DNA from: an uncultured Blautia sp. | Lineage (GTDB): Bacteria > Bacillota > Clostridia > Lachnospirales > Lachnospiraceae | Direction: 5' to 3' | NCBI GenBank assembly: GCA_934364795.1 | Contig: CAKRMK010000027.1 | Location: 1 to 43,579, forward strand | Length of the DNA: 43,579 nucleotides | In this document: piece by piece, positions 16,072-23,513 of the stretch | Numbering within the stretch: position 1 is the first letter of the stretch | Layout: the number at the start of each line of letters is the position of its first letter | Position numbers and translations under genes: made by a program | Notes under the pieces: generated by a model | The model's input: the letters and a program-made list of their open reading frames with translations, nothing else | Database searches by the model: none | Told to the model about the DNA's origin: nothing

Positions 16072-19000
16072 TGGAGAAAGACTGGAAAGAAATACTTGAA
16101 AAGCCTGGTAAGGAATTCAGAAGCGCACCGTTCTGGGCGTGGAATGAAAAGATAAATGAGAAGGAATCAAAGTTTCAGATTCAGGAAATGTGCGATAAGG
16201 GAATGGGTGGCTTTTTCATCCATTCCCGCGAAGGACTGGAAACTCCCTATCTTTCAGAAGAGTGGATGGCGCAGGTCGGAACCGCTGTTCAGGAAGCGAA
16301 AGAAAAAGGACTGGAAGTGTGGATTTATGATGAGGATAAATGGCCGTCCGGATGCGCCGGAGGGCTGGTAAGTCATGTGAATCCGAAAGAATATTCTGCC
16401 AAGGGACTGACTATGGAGGTGCTGGATGCGGCAGTTTATAAAGTTGCAGGCAGAACACTTGAAGTTGGAAAAGAATATGCAGATGGGAAAATTCTGGGAA
16501 TTTATACAATTTGGACAGATGGGTACAAAATTGTAAAAATGGCAGAGGGCATCTGTGGAGAAAATAATGTAAATTGTGTGACAGAAGATGGAATAGAAAA
16601 TGAGGCTTTACAGAACACGAAATGCCAGAGCTTAATCCTGCGAAGAGAAATTTCCGGCGACAGCGAGTGGTACAACGGCTATGCGCCTACTGACAACCTG
16701 AATCCAAAAGCAGTGCATGAATTTCTGGAACTGACTCATGAATCTTACAAAAAACACTTCAAAGATGAGTTTGGAAAGACTATAAAAGGATTTTTCACAG
16801 ACGAGCCAAACTGCTGTGACTTCTATTCTGTTTTCACAAAAGGGCGTCCCTGGATTACCTGGACAGATGATCTGCCACGTTATTTCCGGGAAAAAAGAGG
16901 TTACGAGCTGTGGGATCAGCTGCCTTATCTTTTCTATGATGGAGAAGGCTGTGAGCAGATCCGTCATGATTACTGGAGAACTATTGCAGAGCTTTTCCAG
17001 GAATCTTATATGAAACAGATTTACGAATGGTGTGAAAAAGAAGGCGTAGAGCTGACCGGGCATATGCTTTACGAAAATGACCTGGGCTACCAGACCAGAG
17101 TGTGCGGAGCAGCAATGCCCCAGTATAAATATATTCACAGACCTGGAATTGACTTGTTAGGTGAGCAGACCAAAGAGTATCTTACTGTGAAACAGTGTGC
17201 AAGTGTAGCTCATCAGTATGGCAAAAAACATACCATTTCCGAGACATACGGCTGTACTGGCTGGGAATTTGGATTCGATGGTCAGAAGTGGCTTGGAGAC
17301 TGGCAGTTTGTAAATGGAATCGACAGAAGATGCCAGCATCTTGCCCAGTATTCCATTTCCGGATGCAGGAAAAGAGACTATCCGCCGGTGTTCAGTTATC
17401 AGACAACCTGGTGGGATTATAATGAAAGAATGGAAGATTATTTTTCCCGCTTATCCCTGTGCGAAAGCATGGGAGATGTAGTGCGTAAAATTCTGGTGAT
17501 CCATCCCATGTCCTCTATCTGGACAAAGTGCAGAAGCAGTTTCGATGAGGACTTTAACCATATTGAAATGAATATGGGATGGCTGGACAAGCATATTACT
17601 GACCTGAACAAATGGGGCGAGGAATACAATCGTCTGGCAAAAATGCTTATGTCCTCTCATATGGATTTTGATTTTGGTGATGAGATGCTGATTGAGGCAG
17701 ATGGAAAAGCAGAGGACGGACGTTTTTATGTAGGCCAGGCTTCTTACGATGTGGTAATTGTGCCAAGAGTGGTATCTTTGTTTGCAAGCACAGTAAAACA
17801 GCTTTGTGAATTTTCCAGTCAGGGAGGAAAAATCCTGTGGGTAGGAGATTTCCCGGAAATGGTGGAAGGCTCCAGAGAAAAGGCAGAGCAGACATCCTGG
17901 GAGAAGTTTGACAATATTACCTGGCTTGAAAATTACGAAGAGCTTCCGGAAGAGCTGAAGAAAACTCTGGACTGGAGCATCAGCGTAAAAACAAAAGAAG
18001 GCGTGGAGGATAAGGATATTCTTCTTATGACACGGAAAACTGCAGAGGGTTATGTGCAGACCGTTGTAAATAATGACAGGAAAAACCCACATACCGTAAT
18101 CGTGGATTTTCCGGAGCAAGGCAAAGTGTTGTGCTATCAGCCGTGGACAAATGAGATGAAAAAGCTGGATGTCCAGGCTGGGAAAAATGGAAGAATGCGT
18201 TTCCTTTTGGAGCTGGAACCGGCACAGACGGTGATTTTGCTTGTGGAGACGGTGGGTGCAGGAAGTTCTGAAGAAGATTGCGTGGAGGAAAAAAGAACAA
18301 AATGTGCTGAAAACAGGGTGGAATTCCCATACGAACATCCCCATTCTGCAGCTCCGGTTTTTGCCGCGCTGGGACCGAAAGCGGAAGTAAGAAGAACTAT
18401 GGAAAATGTTCTGACTTTGGATCGCTGCTCCTGTTATGTGGGAGAGGAAAACTACGGAGAGGAAACGGATGTATGGCTGGCACAGAAATATATCCGTGAA
18501 AAGCTGAACATGCGCCAGGTTTATTATAATGGCGTTCCCCAGAGATACTTCTGGCTGGGAGATAAATGTGAGACAGATAATACTCCATTTGGGCTGAAAT
18601 TCCGTTTCCTTGTAAAAGAAGATATTGAAGGTGACTGTTTTGCTGTAATTGAAAAATCCCAGAAGTTCAAAGTTTGCCTGGATGGGGAAGCAGCAGAGCT
18701 GACAGATGAGACTTTCATGGATCACTCCATGTTAAAATGGAAACTTCCAAAACTTACAGCAGGAGAACATACGCTTACTGTTGAAGGCGCATATACGCAT
18801 GAAATTGAGCTGGAGGATATTTTTGTCATCGGTGATTTCGCAGTGGATACAGACCGTGCCATTGTAAAAGAAAAGGGTACACTTCATTTTGGAGACTGGA
18901 CTTCACAGGGATATTATCATTATCCTGGCTCTATGATTTATAAGTTTACAGTTCCGGCTAAGGAAAAGGAAGAACACAGATATATTCTGGAAATGGGAGA

Positions 19001-19292
19001 GTTTGCCGCTTCTTTGATCGAGCTGAAAGTAAATGGAAAATCTGTTGCATATTTGTTGAAAGACTCTGTAAGAAGGGCAGATATTACAGATTATCTTCTG
19101 GATAAAGAAAACAGTGTTGAGTTGTGTGTTGTGGGAAGTCCAAGAAATATGTTCGGACCGTTCCATCAGACTTATACCGGATGCAGCAGGATCAGCTGGG
19201 AGGATTTCAGAACTACAGGAAGGTTTTATACCCCGGATTATGTGCTGGAACCTTATGGTTTGATGGGACAGATTACGATTTCTATGAGATGA
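16071..19292 (+). CDS. GH106-like alpha-L-rhamnosidase homologue 2
   Basis: This 1073-residue paralogue of the preceding gene overlaps it by one base. The same hallmarks appear: APFWAWN (19-25), GMGGFFIHSREGLETPYLS (44-62), YDEDKWPSG (86-94), FTDEP (Asp244-Glu245), TGHMLYEN and SETYGCTGWEFGFD. The barrel is followed by a beta-domain region with VILLVETVG and a C-terminal beta-sandwich ending in SWEDFRTTGRFYTPDYVLEP. No signal peptide. The two copies are clearly diverged, so they probably act on different linkages or on different steps of one oligosaccharide. Both are coupled to the YesN gene. Substrate assignment as alpha-L-rhamnoside rests on family membership only. Confidence 0.82.
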   Translation: MEKDWKEILEKPGKEFRSAPFWAWNEKINEKESKFQIQEMCDKGMGGFFIHSREGLETPYLSEEWMAQVGTAVQEAKEKGLEVWIYDEDKWPSGCAGGLVSHVNPKEYSAKGLTMEVLDAAVYKVAGRTLEVGKEYADGKILGIYTIWTDGYKIVKMAEGICGENNVNCVTEDGIENEALQNTKCQSLILRREISGDSEWYNGYAPTDNLNPKAVHEFLELTHESYKKHFKDEFGKTIKGFFTDEPNCCDFYSVFTKGRPWITWTDDLPRYFREKRGYELWDQLPYLFYDGEGCEQIRHDYWRTIAELFQESYMKQIYEWCEKEGVELTGHMLYENDLGYQTRVCGAAMPQYKYIHRPGIDLLGEQTKEYLTVKQCASVAHQYGKKHTISETYGCTGWEFGFDGQKWLGDWQFVNGIDRRCQHLAQYSISGCRKRDYPPVFSYQTTWWDYNERMEDYFSRLSLCESMGDVVRKILVIHPMSSIWTKCRSSFDEDFNHIEMNMGWLDKHITDLNKWGEEYNRLAKMLMSSHMDFDFGDEMLIEADGKAEDGRFYVGQASYDVVIVPRVVSLFASTVKQLCEFSSQGGKILWVGDFPEMVEGSREKAEQTSWEKFDNITWLENYEELPEELKKTLDWSISVKTKEGVEDKDILLMTRKTAEGYVQTVVNNDRKNPHTVIVDFPEQGKVLCYQPWTNEMKKLDVQAGKNGRMRFLLELEPAQTVILLVETVGAGSSEEDCVEEKRTKCAENRVEFPYEHPHSAAPVFAALGPKAEVRRTMENVLTLDRCSCYVGEENYGEETDVWLAQKYIREKLNMRQVYYNGVPQRYFWLGDKCETDNTPFGLKFRFLVKEDIEGDCFAVIEKSQKFKVCLDGEAAELTDETFMDHSMLKWKLPKLTAGEHTLTVEGAYTHEIELEDIFVIGDFAVDTDRAIVKEKGTLHFGDWTSQGYYHYPGSMIYKFTVPAKEKEEHRYILEMGEFAASLIELKVNGKSVAYLLKDSVRRADITDYLLDKENSVELCVVGSPRNMFGPFHQTYTGCSRISWEDFRTTGRFYTPDYVLEPYGLMGQITISMR

Positions 19293-19399
19293 AGGTAAAA
19301 AAATTGCATGTGAACAGAAAATATGCTTTGCATGATTTTGCGAGAAGAATTTTAGCTGTAAGAGAACTGTCTGGCGCATTGACAAGACGTTTAAAATAA
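19289..19399 (+). CDS. Possible 36-residue basic peptide coupled to the second GH106 gene
   Basis: An ATG overlaps the GH106 stop as ATGA and opens a 36-codon frame: MKVKKLHVNRKYALHDF, then ARRILAVRELSGALTRRLK. It is very basic (about 12 Lys/Arg against 2 acidic residues) with a possible amphipathic helix. There is no clear ribosome binding site, but the 4-bp overlap would allow coupled translation. It resembles no family I know. The promoter of the next gene lies within its last codons. It may be a chance frame. Confidence 0.35.
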   Translation: MKVKKLHVNRKYALHDFARRILAVRELSGALTRRLK

Positions 19400-19408
19400 G
19401 CGTATACT
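19379..19408 (+). promoter_or_regulatory. Sigma-A promoter of the ECF S-component gene
   Basis: TTGACA (19379-19384), 18-bp spacer, TATACT (19403-19408). The 68-base leader carries a small hairpin, CGTTT-ATAC-AAACG, immediately before the AGGAGG site, which could modulate translation. The leader is too short for a typical vitamin riboswitch. Confidence 0.7.
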
Positions 19409-19476
19409 ATAGGCACTCCGGTTAAACTTTATAGTTTTCCGGAAGATACGTTTATACAAACGAGGAGGAAAGAGTC

Positions 19477-20028
19477 ATGAAAAATAACAACAGTATCAAA
19501 ACCGTAGTTGCCATCGGTATTGGCGCTGCACTGTTCTTTGTACTGGGACGTTTCGTAGCAATTCCAAGCCCGGTGCCGAACACAAATATCAGCCTTCAGT
19601 ACGCAGTACTGGCATTGCTTGCTGCAATGTATGGGCCTGTAGCCGGTGGACTGATCGGATTTATCGGACATACACTGATCGACCTGTCCTGGGGTGGAAG
19701 CCCGTGGTGGAGCTGGGTTATCACATCTGCATTTGTAGGTGTTGTAGTTGGTCTGTTTGCCAAGAAGCTGGATGTTCAGGAAGGTGAATTTGGCAAAAGC
19801 AAAGTTGCAATGTTCACAGTTGCCAATGTAATTGCTCATGTTGTTGGATGGGTAGTTGTTGCTCCGGTACTTGACATTGTTATTTATGCAGAGCCTGCAA
19901 ACAAAGTATTTGCACAGGGCGCATTTGCAGCCGTTTCCAACACGATTACAGGTGTTGTTGTAGGTGGACTTCTGATCCTGGCTTATACAAAAACCATTGC
20001 GAAAAAAGGATCTCTGGATCAGGAATAA
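19477..20028 (+). CDS. ECF transporter S component (UPF0397 / riboflavin-type family)
   Basis: This 183-residue membrane protein has five or six membrane segments and matches the UPF0397 / ECF-ribofla_trS family: KTVVAIGIGAALFFVLGRF at the start, the motif IPSPVPNTNISLQYA, then LAAMYGPVAGGLIGFIGHTL and SWGGSPWWSWV. S components bind the vitamin or other small substrate and dock on the shared energising module. Databases often name this family a riboflavin transporter subunit, but its substrate is not established for most members. It has its own promoter and terminator, separate from the ATPase and T genes 235 bp downstream, so it may be made in excess and compete with other S components. Confidence 0.85.
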   Translation: MKNNNSIKTVVAIGIGAALFFVLGRFVAIPSPVPNTNISLQYAVLALLAAMYGPVAGGLIGFIGHTLIDLSWGGSPWWSWVITSAFVGVVVGLFAKKLDVQEGEFGKSKVAMFTVANVIAHVVGWVVVAPVLDIVIYAEPANKVFAQGAFAAVSNTITGVVVGGLLILAYTKTIAKKGSLDQE

Positions 20029-20052
20029 TAGAATCTCGTAGTTGTAAAGCAC

Positions 20053-20088
20053 AAAAAGGCTTTGATCGTAATCGGTCAGAGTCTTTTT
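20053..20088 (+). terminator. Terminator after the S-component gene
   Basis: AAAAAGGCTTTGATC pairs with GGTCAGAGTCTTTTT around the loop GTAATC, giving an imperfect stem with a built-in T-tract. It lies 25 bp after the stop. Confidence 0.8.
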
Positions 20089-20262
20089 CTATGTAGAAGA
20101 GGCGGGCACTTTATCAAATATCAAAGCGGCTGATAAACCGTGACCTCTGTATTGCCATTCCAATAATTAGATGGTAAAATTAGCGTGAATTTGAGTAAAT
20201 CAGCGGATTCCGAATGTTTAAGAACTTTGGGAGCTGTTTTGTGACAGGGAAAGGAGCAGAGG

Positions 20263-21984
20263 ATGGAGAAAAAATCTCCTATTATTTCTTTTAAAAATTT
20301 TTCCTTTCAGTACCGGGCACAGAAAAAGCCTACACTGAAGGAAATCAACCTGGATATTTATCCCGGAGAGAGGGTGCTGATCGCAGGTCCGTCTGGCTGT
20401 GGGAAAAGTACTTTGGCAGGCTGTATCAATGGCCTGAATCCTTTTTCCAATCCGGGAGAGTGTACAGGGGAACTGACTGTGGATGGAGTGAATGCACCAA
20501 AGAGCAGTATTTTTGAGCTTTCTGCCCATGTGGGAACTGTGCTTCAGGATCCGGACGGGCAGTTTATCGGGCTGACAGTTGGTGAGGATATTGCCTTTGC
20601 CCTGGAGAACAGCTGTATGCCGCAGGAGGAAATGCATGAGATCACCAGACATGCAGCAGAGCTGGTGGGAATTCAGGATCACCTTGATTATGCGCCCCAT
20701 GAGCTTTCAGGTGGTCAGAAACAGCGAGTCAGTCTGGCTGGTGTTATGGTGGATCAGGTGAAAATCCTGCTGTTTGATGAGCCACTGGCAAACCTTGATC
20801 CGGCAACAGGCAAGCAGACCATAGAGCTGATCGATGAAATTCAGGAAAAAACGGATACTACGGTTGTGATTATTGAGCACCGTCTGGAAGATGTGTTGTG
20901 GCGGGATGTTGACAGGATCATTCTTATGGGAGAGGGACAGATTCTGGCAGATCTGCATCCGGATAAACTTCTGGCTACCAGCCTTCTGGAGAAAAATGGA
21001 ATCCGTGAGCCGCTATACCTTACTGCAATGCGTTATGCAGGTGTGGAGATTTTACCGGAGAAAAAACCGGCACATGTAGATTCTGTAGTGTGGGATGAGG
21101 CTGACAGGGCAAAAGTGGTAAACTGGTTCCGGCATCGACCGGCGGCACAGGCGTTTTCCCAAAATGAGCCTCTTCTGGAAGTGAAAAATTTAACATTTGG
21201 ATATGAGAAAAAACAGAAAACTTTGCAGGATGTAACGCTTACCATAGGAAAAGGGGAAATGGTAAGTATTGTTGGTAAAAATGGTGCAGGAAAATCTACT
21301 TTTTCCAAGCTGGTGTGCGGTTTTGAAACGCCGGATTCAGGAGAAATCCTTTTTCAGGGAAAAGACCTGCTTCAGGAAAATATCCGTCACCGTGCAAAAC
21401 ACATTGGATATGTTATGCAAAATCCAAACCAGATGATTTCCAAAACCATGATTTTTGATGAGGTGGCTTTGAGCCTTCGGAACATGGGGAAAAGTGAGGA
21501 GGAAATCCGGGAACAGGTAGAGGCTACTTTGAAAGTATGCGGGCTTTATCCTTTCCGGAACTGGCCGGTTTCAGCTCTTAGTTTTGGACAGAAAAAGCGT
21601 GTGACCATTGCAAGTGTGCTGGTTCAGAATCCGGAACTGATCATTTTGGATGAGCCCACTGCAGGTCAGGATTTTCATCATTATACAGAGATTATGGAGT
21701 TTCTTAAGGGGCTGAACGAAAAGGGTGTTACGGTTGTGATGATCACTCATGATATGCATCTTATGCTGGAATATACGCCTCGGGCACTGGTATTTGCTGA
21801 TGGAAGGCTGATTGCAGACAGGAGTGCGGCTGCAGTTCTTTGTGACCCGGATCTGATTCGACAGGCTGCACTAAAAGAAACCAGTCTTTTTACTTTGGCG
21901 AATCATTTGGGAATCCGTCCGGCAGAGGAATTTGTAGAGCGTTTTATTGAGGAAGACAGGGAGGTGCGTAGCCATGGCCGCTAA
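20263..21984 (+). CDS. ECF transporter fused double ATPase (EcfA1-A2 type)
   Basis: This 573-residue protein carries two complete ABC ATPase domains in one chain. Domain 1: Walker A GPSGCGKST (42-50), signature LSGGQKQR (148-155), Walker B ILLFDEP. Domain 2: Walker A GKNGAGKST (338-346), signature LSFGQKKR (439-446), Walker B LIILDEP. Both have the Q-loop QDPDGQF / QNPNQMI typical of energy-coupling factor transporters. It would hydrolyse ATP to drive the S component through the T protein. It starts 6 bp after AAAGGAGCAG and overlaps the T-component gene by 11 bp. Fused ATPases of this form usually go with a dedicated S component, here the gene just upstream. Confidence 0.9.
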   Translation: MEKKSPIISFKNFSFQYRAQKKPTLKEINLDIYPGERVLIAGPSGCGKSTLAGCINGLNPFSNPGECTGELTVDGVNAPKSSIFELSAHVGTVLQDPDGQFIGLTVGEDIAFALENSCMPQEEMHEITRHAAELVGIQDHLDYAPHELSGGQKQRVSLAGVMVDQVKILLFDEPLANLDPATGKQTIELIDEIQEKTDTTVVIIEHRLEDVLWRDVDRIILMGEGQILADLHPDKLLATSLLEKNGIREPLYLTAMRYAGVEILPEKKPAHVDSVVWDEADRAKVVNWFRHRPAAQAFSQNEPLLEVKNLTFGYEKKQKTLQDVTLTIGKGEMVSIVGKNGAGKSTFSKLVCGFETPDSGEILFQGKDLLQENIRHRAKHIGYVMQNPNQMISKTMIFDEVALSLRNMGKSEEEIREQVEATLKVCGLYPFRNWPVSALSFGQKKRVTIASVLVQNPELIILDEPTAGQDFHHYTEIMEFLKGLNEKGVTVVMITHDMHLMLEYTPRALVFADGRLIADRSAAAVLCDPDLIRQAALKETSLFTLANHLGIRPAEEFVERFIEEDREVRSHGR

Positions 21985-22804
21985 GACAGTGCTGAATTAT
22001 CTGCCAAGGGAAAGTGTGATACACAGGCTTACAGGAACCACCAAACTGGCATTTTTCCTTTTGTTTACGTTTGCAAGTATGATTACTTATAATACTTGGG
22101 TTTTGCTGGGGCTGTTTGCAGTGAGTCTGGCAGCGTTTAAGTTAAGTAAGATTAAGTTCCGGGAAGTCCGGTTTATGATGATTTTTATGCTGGTTTTTCT
22201 GGTGTTGAATAATCTGTTTATTTTTCTGTTTGATCCCAACCAGGGAACGACTTTGTACGGAACCAGACATGTGCTGTGTCATTTGTTCTGGAGATATGAT
22301 CTTACAGCAGAGCAGCTGTTTTATATGCTGAATATTTCCCTGAAATATTTTGTGGCACTGCCGGTTGCGATTTTATTTATCTCTGCTACAAATCCCAGTG
22401 AGTTTGCGGCGAGCCTGAACAGTATTGGAATTTCTTATAAAGTAGGATATTCTGTCGCGATTGCCCTTCGTTATATTCCTGATATTCAGCGTGACTATCA
22501 TAGTATCAGCCAGGCACAGCAGGCCCGCGGCGTAGAGCTGGGAAAAAATGAGCATTTTTTTGCAAGACTGAAAAACTCGGTGAATATTCTTTTGCCGCTG
22601 ATCCTTACCAGTCTGAACCGAATCGACACCATTTCCAATGCAATGGAGCTTCGTGGATTTGGGAAGGATAAAAAAAGGACATGGTATACGAAAAGACCTT
22701 TCGAAAAACGGGATTTCGTGACGCTGGGAATTGGCGTGGTGTTGCTGGTGATTAGTTTGACGGTGACGGTACGGTGGGGGAGATTTTATAATCCGTTTGT
22801 TTAA
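21974..22804 (+). CDS. ECF transporter T component (CbiQ/EcfT family)
   Basis: This membrane protein (276 residues from ATG 21974) has several membrane helices (for example TKLAFFLLFTFASMI and MIFMLVFLVLNNLFIFLF). The T-component coupling region near the C-terminus includes SISQAQQARGVELG and NAMELRGFG, the two A-R-G motifs that contact the ATPases. An in-frame TTG at 21947 is less likely as start, because GGGAGGTG stands 6 bp before ATG 21974. It overlaps the ATPase gene by 11 bp and is followed by a strong terminator. Confidence 0.88.
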   Translation: MAAKTVLNYLPRESVIHRLTGTTKLAFFLLFTFASMITYNTWVLLGLFAVSLAAFKLSKIKFREVRFMMIFMLVFLVLNNLFIFLFDPNQGTTLYGTRHVLCHLFWRYDLTAEQLFYMLNISLKYFVALPVAILFISATNPSEFAASLNSIGISYKVGYSVAIALRYIPDIQRDYHSISQAQQARGVELGKNEHFFARLKNSVNILLPLILTSLNRIDTISNAMELRGFGKDKKRTWYTKRPFEKRDFVTLGIGVVLLVISLTVTVRWGRFYNPFV

Positions 22805-22857
22805 AAAGTTTTTAAAAGCTTTTAAGCTGGCGGGAGTGGAAACTAATTGAAAATGGG

Positions 22858-22911
22858 AAAAAGCAGGCCTTGGACACAGGAGTAGTGGTGGAAAGAGGGC
22901 CTGCTTTTTTT
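22858..22911 (+). terminator. Terminator of the ECF operon
   Basis: AAAAAGCAGGCC pairs with GGCCTGCTTTTTT across a loop of about 29 bases, ending in a T-run. It lies directly beside the 160-bp mobile element that follows. Confidence 0.88.
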
Positions 22912-22921
22912 ACATGCTCTA

Positions 22922-23081
22922 AAGCGTGTTTGAAAAATCATTCCCACAATCTGCACGCCCCACTTTGCGGTATATTTTACCCGAATTCAGTTGCCGTAGC
23001 CCGCTACGGCGCCCTCATCCGGGCAAAATCTCCCACAAATTGTGACGCACATCTTGCAGAAAGCCTTTTTCAAACACGCTC
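22922..23081. mobile_element. 160-bp MITE-like palindromic element, full copy 1
   Basis: The ends are inverted: GCGTGTTTGAAAAA at 22924-22937 and TTTTTCAAACACGC at 23066-23079. TA lies on each side, as in Tc1/mariner-IS630 type insertions. Inside are further inverted pieces, including GTAGCCCGCTAC at the centre. A nearly identical 160-bp copy is at 43049-43208. There is no transposase; open frames across it are by-products. Confidence 0.8.
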
Positions 23082-23096
23082 TAAAGCGATGTTGTG

Positions 23097-23173
23097 AATT
23101 TACCTGACAGGTTGATTGTAAATTGACTGCATGATGATTTTATGCTATTATAAATTTACCTGAAAGGTAAATT
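23097..23173 (+). promoter_or_regulatory. Promoter and twin operators of the toxin-antitoxin operon
   Basis: Promoter: TTGACT (23123-23128), 17-bp spacer, TATTAT (23146-23151). The palindrome AATTTACC-TGAAA-GGTAAATT (23153-23173) starts just after the -10 box. An imperfect copy, AATTTACC-TGACA-GGTTGATT, sits at 23097-23117 upstream of the -35. Two operators bracketing the promoter fit autoregulation by the HigA-like antitoxin (inference). Confidence 0.78.
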
Positions 23174-23191
23174 ATAAAAAGAGGTGATGCA

Positions 23192-23488
23192 TTGGAAATC
23201 ACGTACAAAAACAAGAAGATTGAAAAAATTTGTACAAACGCTAAAGTTTCCGATAAAACCTATGGTAAAGATATGTCAGAAAAAATACAAATGAGAATAG
23301 AGCAAATTAAAGCGGCAGACACTGTGGAAGAAATGGTGCAGTATCATATTGGAAGATGCCATGCTTTAATAAATAACAGAAAGGGTCAATATGCGGTTGA
23401 TCTGGTACACCCATATAGATTGATTTTTGAAAAGAATGGTAATGTAATACAAGTGGCTCATATTATGGAGATAGTGGATTATCATTAG
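23192..23488 (+). CDS. HigB-like toxin (RelE/ParE superfamily)
   Basis: This 98-residue protein fits the HigB/killer-protein branch of the RelE superfamily, mRNA-cutting toxins that act on the ribosome: ITYKNKKIEKICTNAK at the start, YHIGRCHALINNRKGQYAVDL in the centre and PYRLIFE with a HIMEIVDYH end. It starts with TTG at 23192, 4 bp after GAGGTGATG; the nearby ATG is out of frame. The rare start codon probably keeps toxin below antitoxin level. The antitoxin gene follows after 25 bp, the reversed toxin-first order typical for higBA. Confidence 0.82.
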   Translation: MEITYKNKKIEKICTNAKVSDKTYGKDMSEKIQMRIEQIKAADTVEEMVQYHIGRCHALINNRKGQYAVDLVHPYRLIFEKNGNVIQVAHIMEIVDYH

Positions 23489-23513
23489 GAAAATATGGAT
23501 AGGAGGTAACACT

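Noticed and set aside
21947..21973. Upstream TTG start for the ECF T component
   Set aside because: It has no ribosome binding site; GGGAGGTG stands right before ATG 21974.
22870..23097. 75-residue frame across the first mobile element, and the like frame at 43057-43242
   Set aside because: The frames arise from the element's own sequence, lack ribosome sites and exist wherever the element is inserted.
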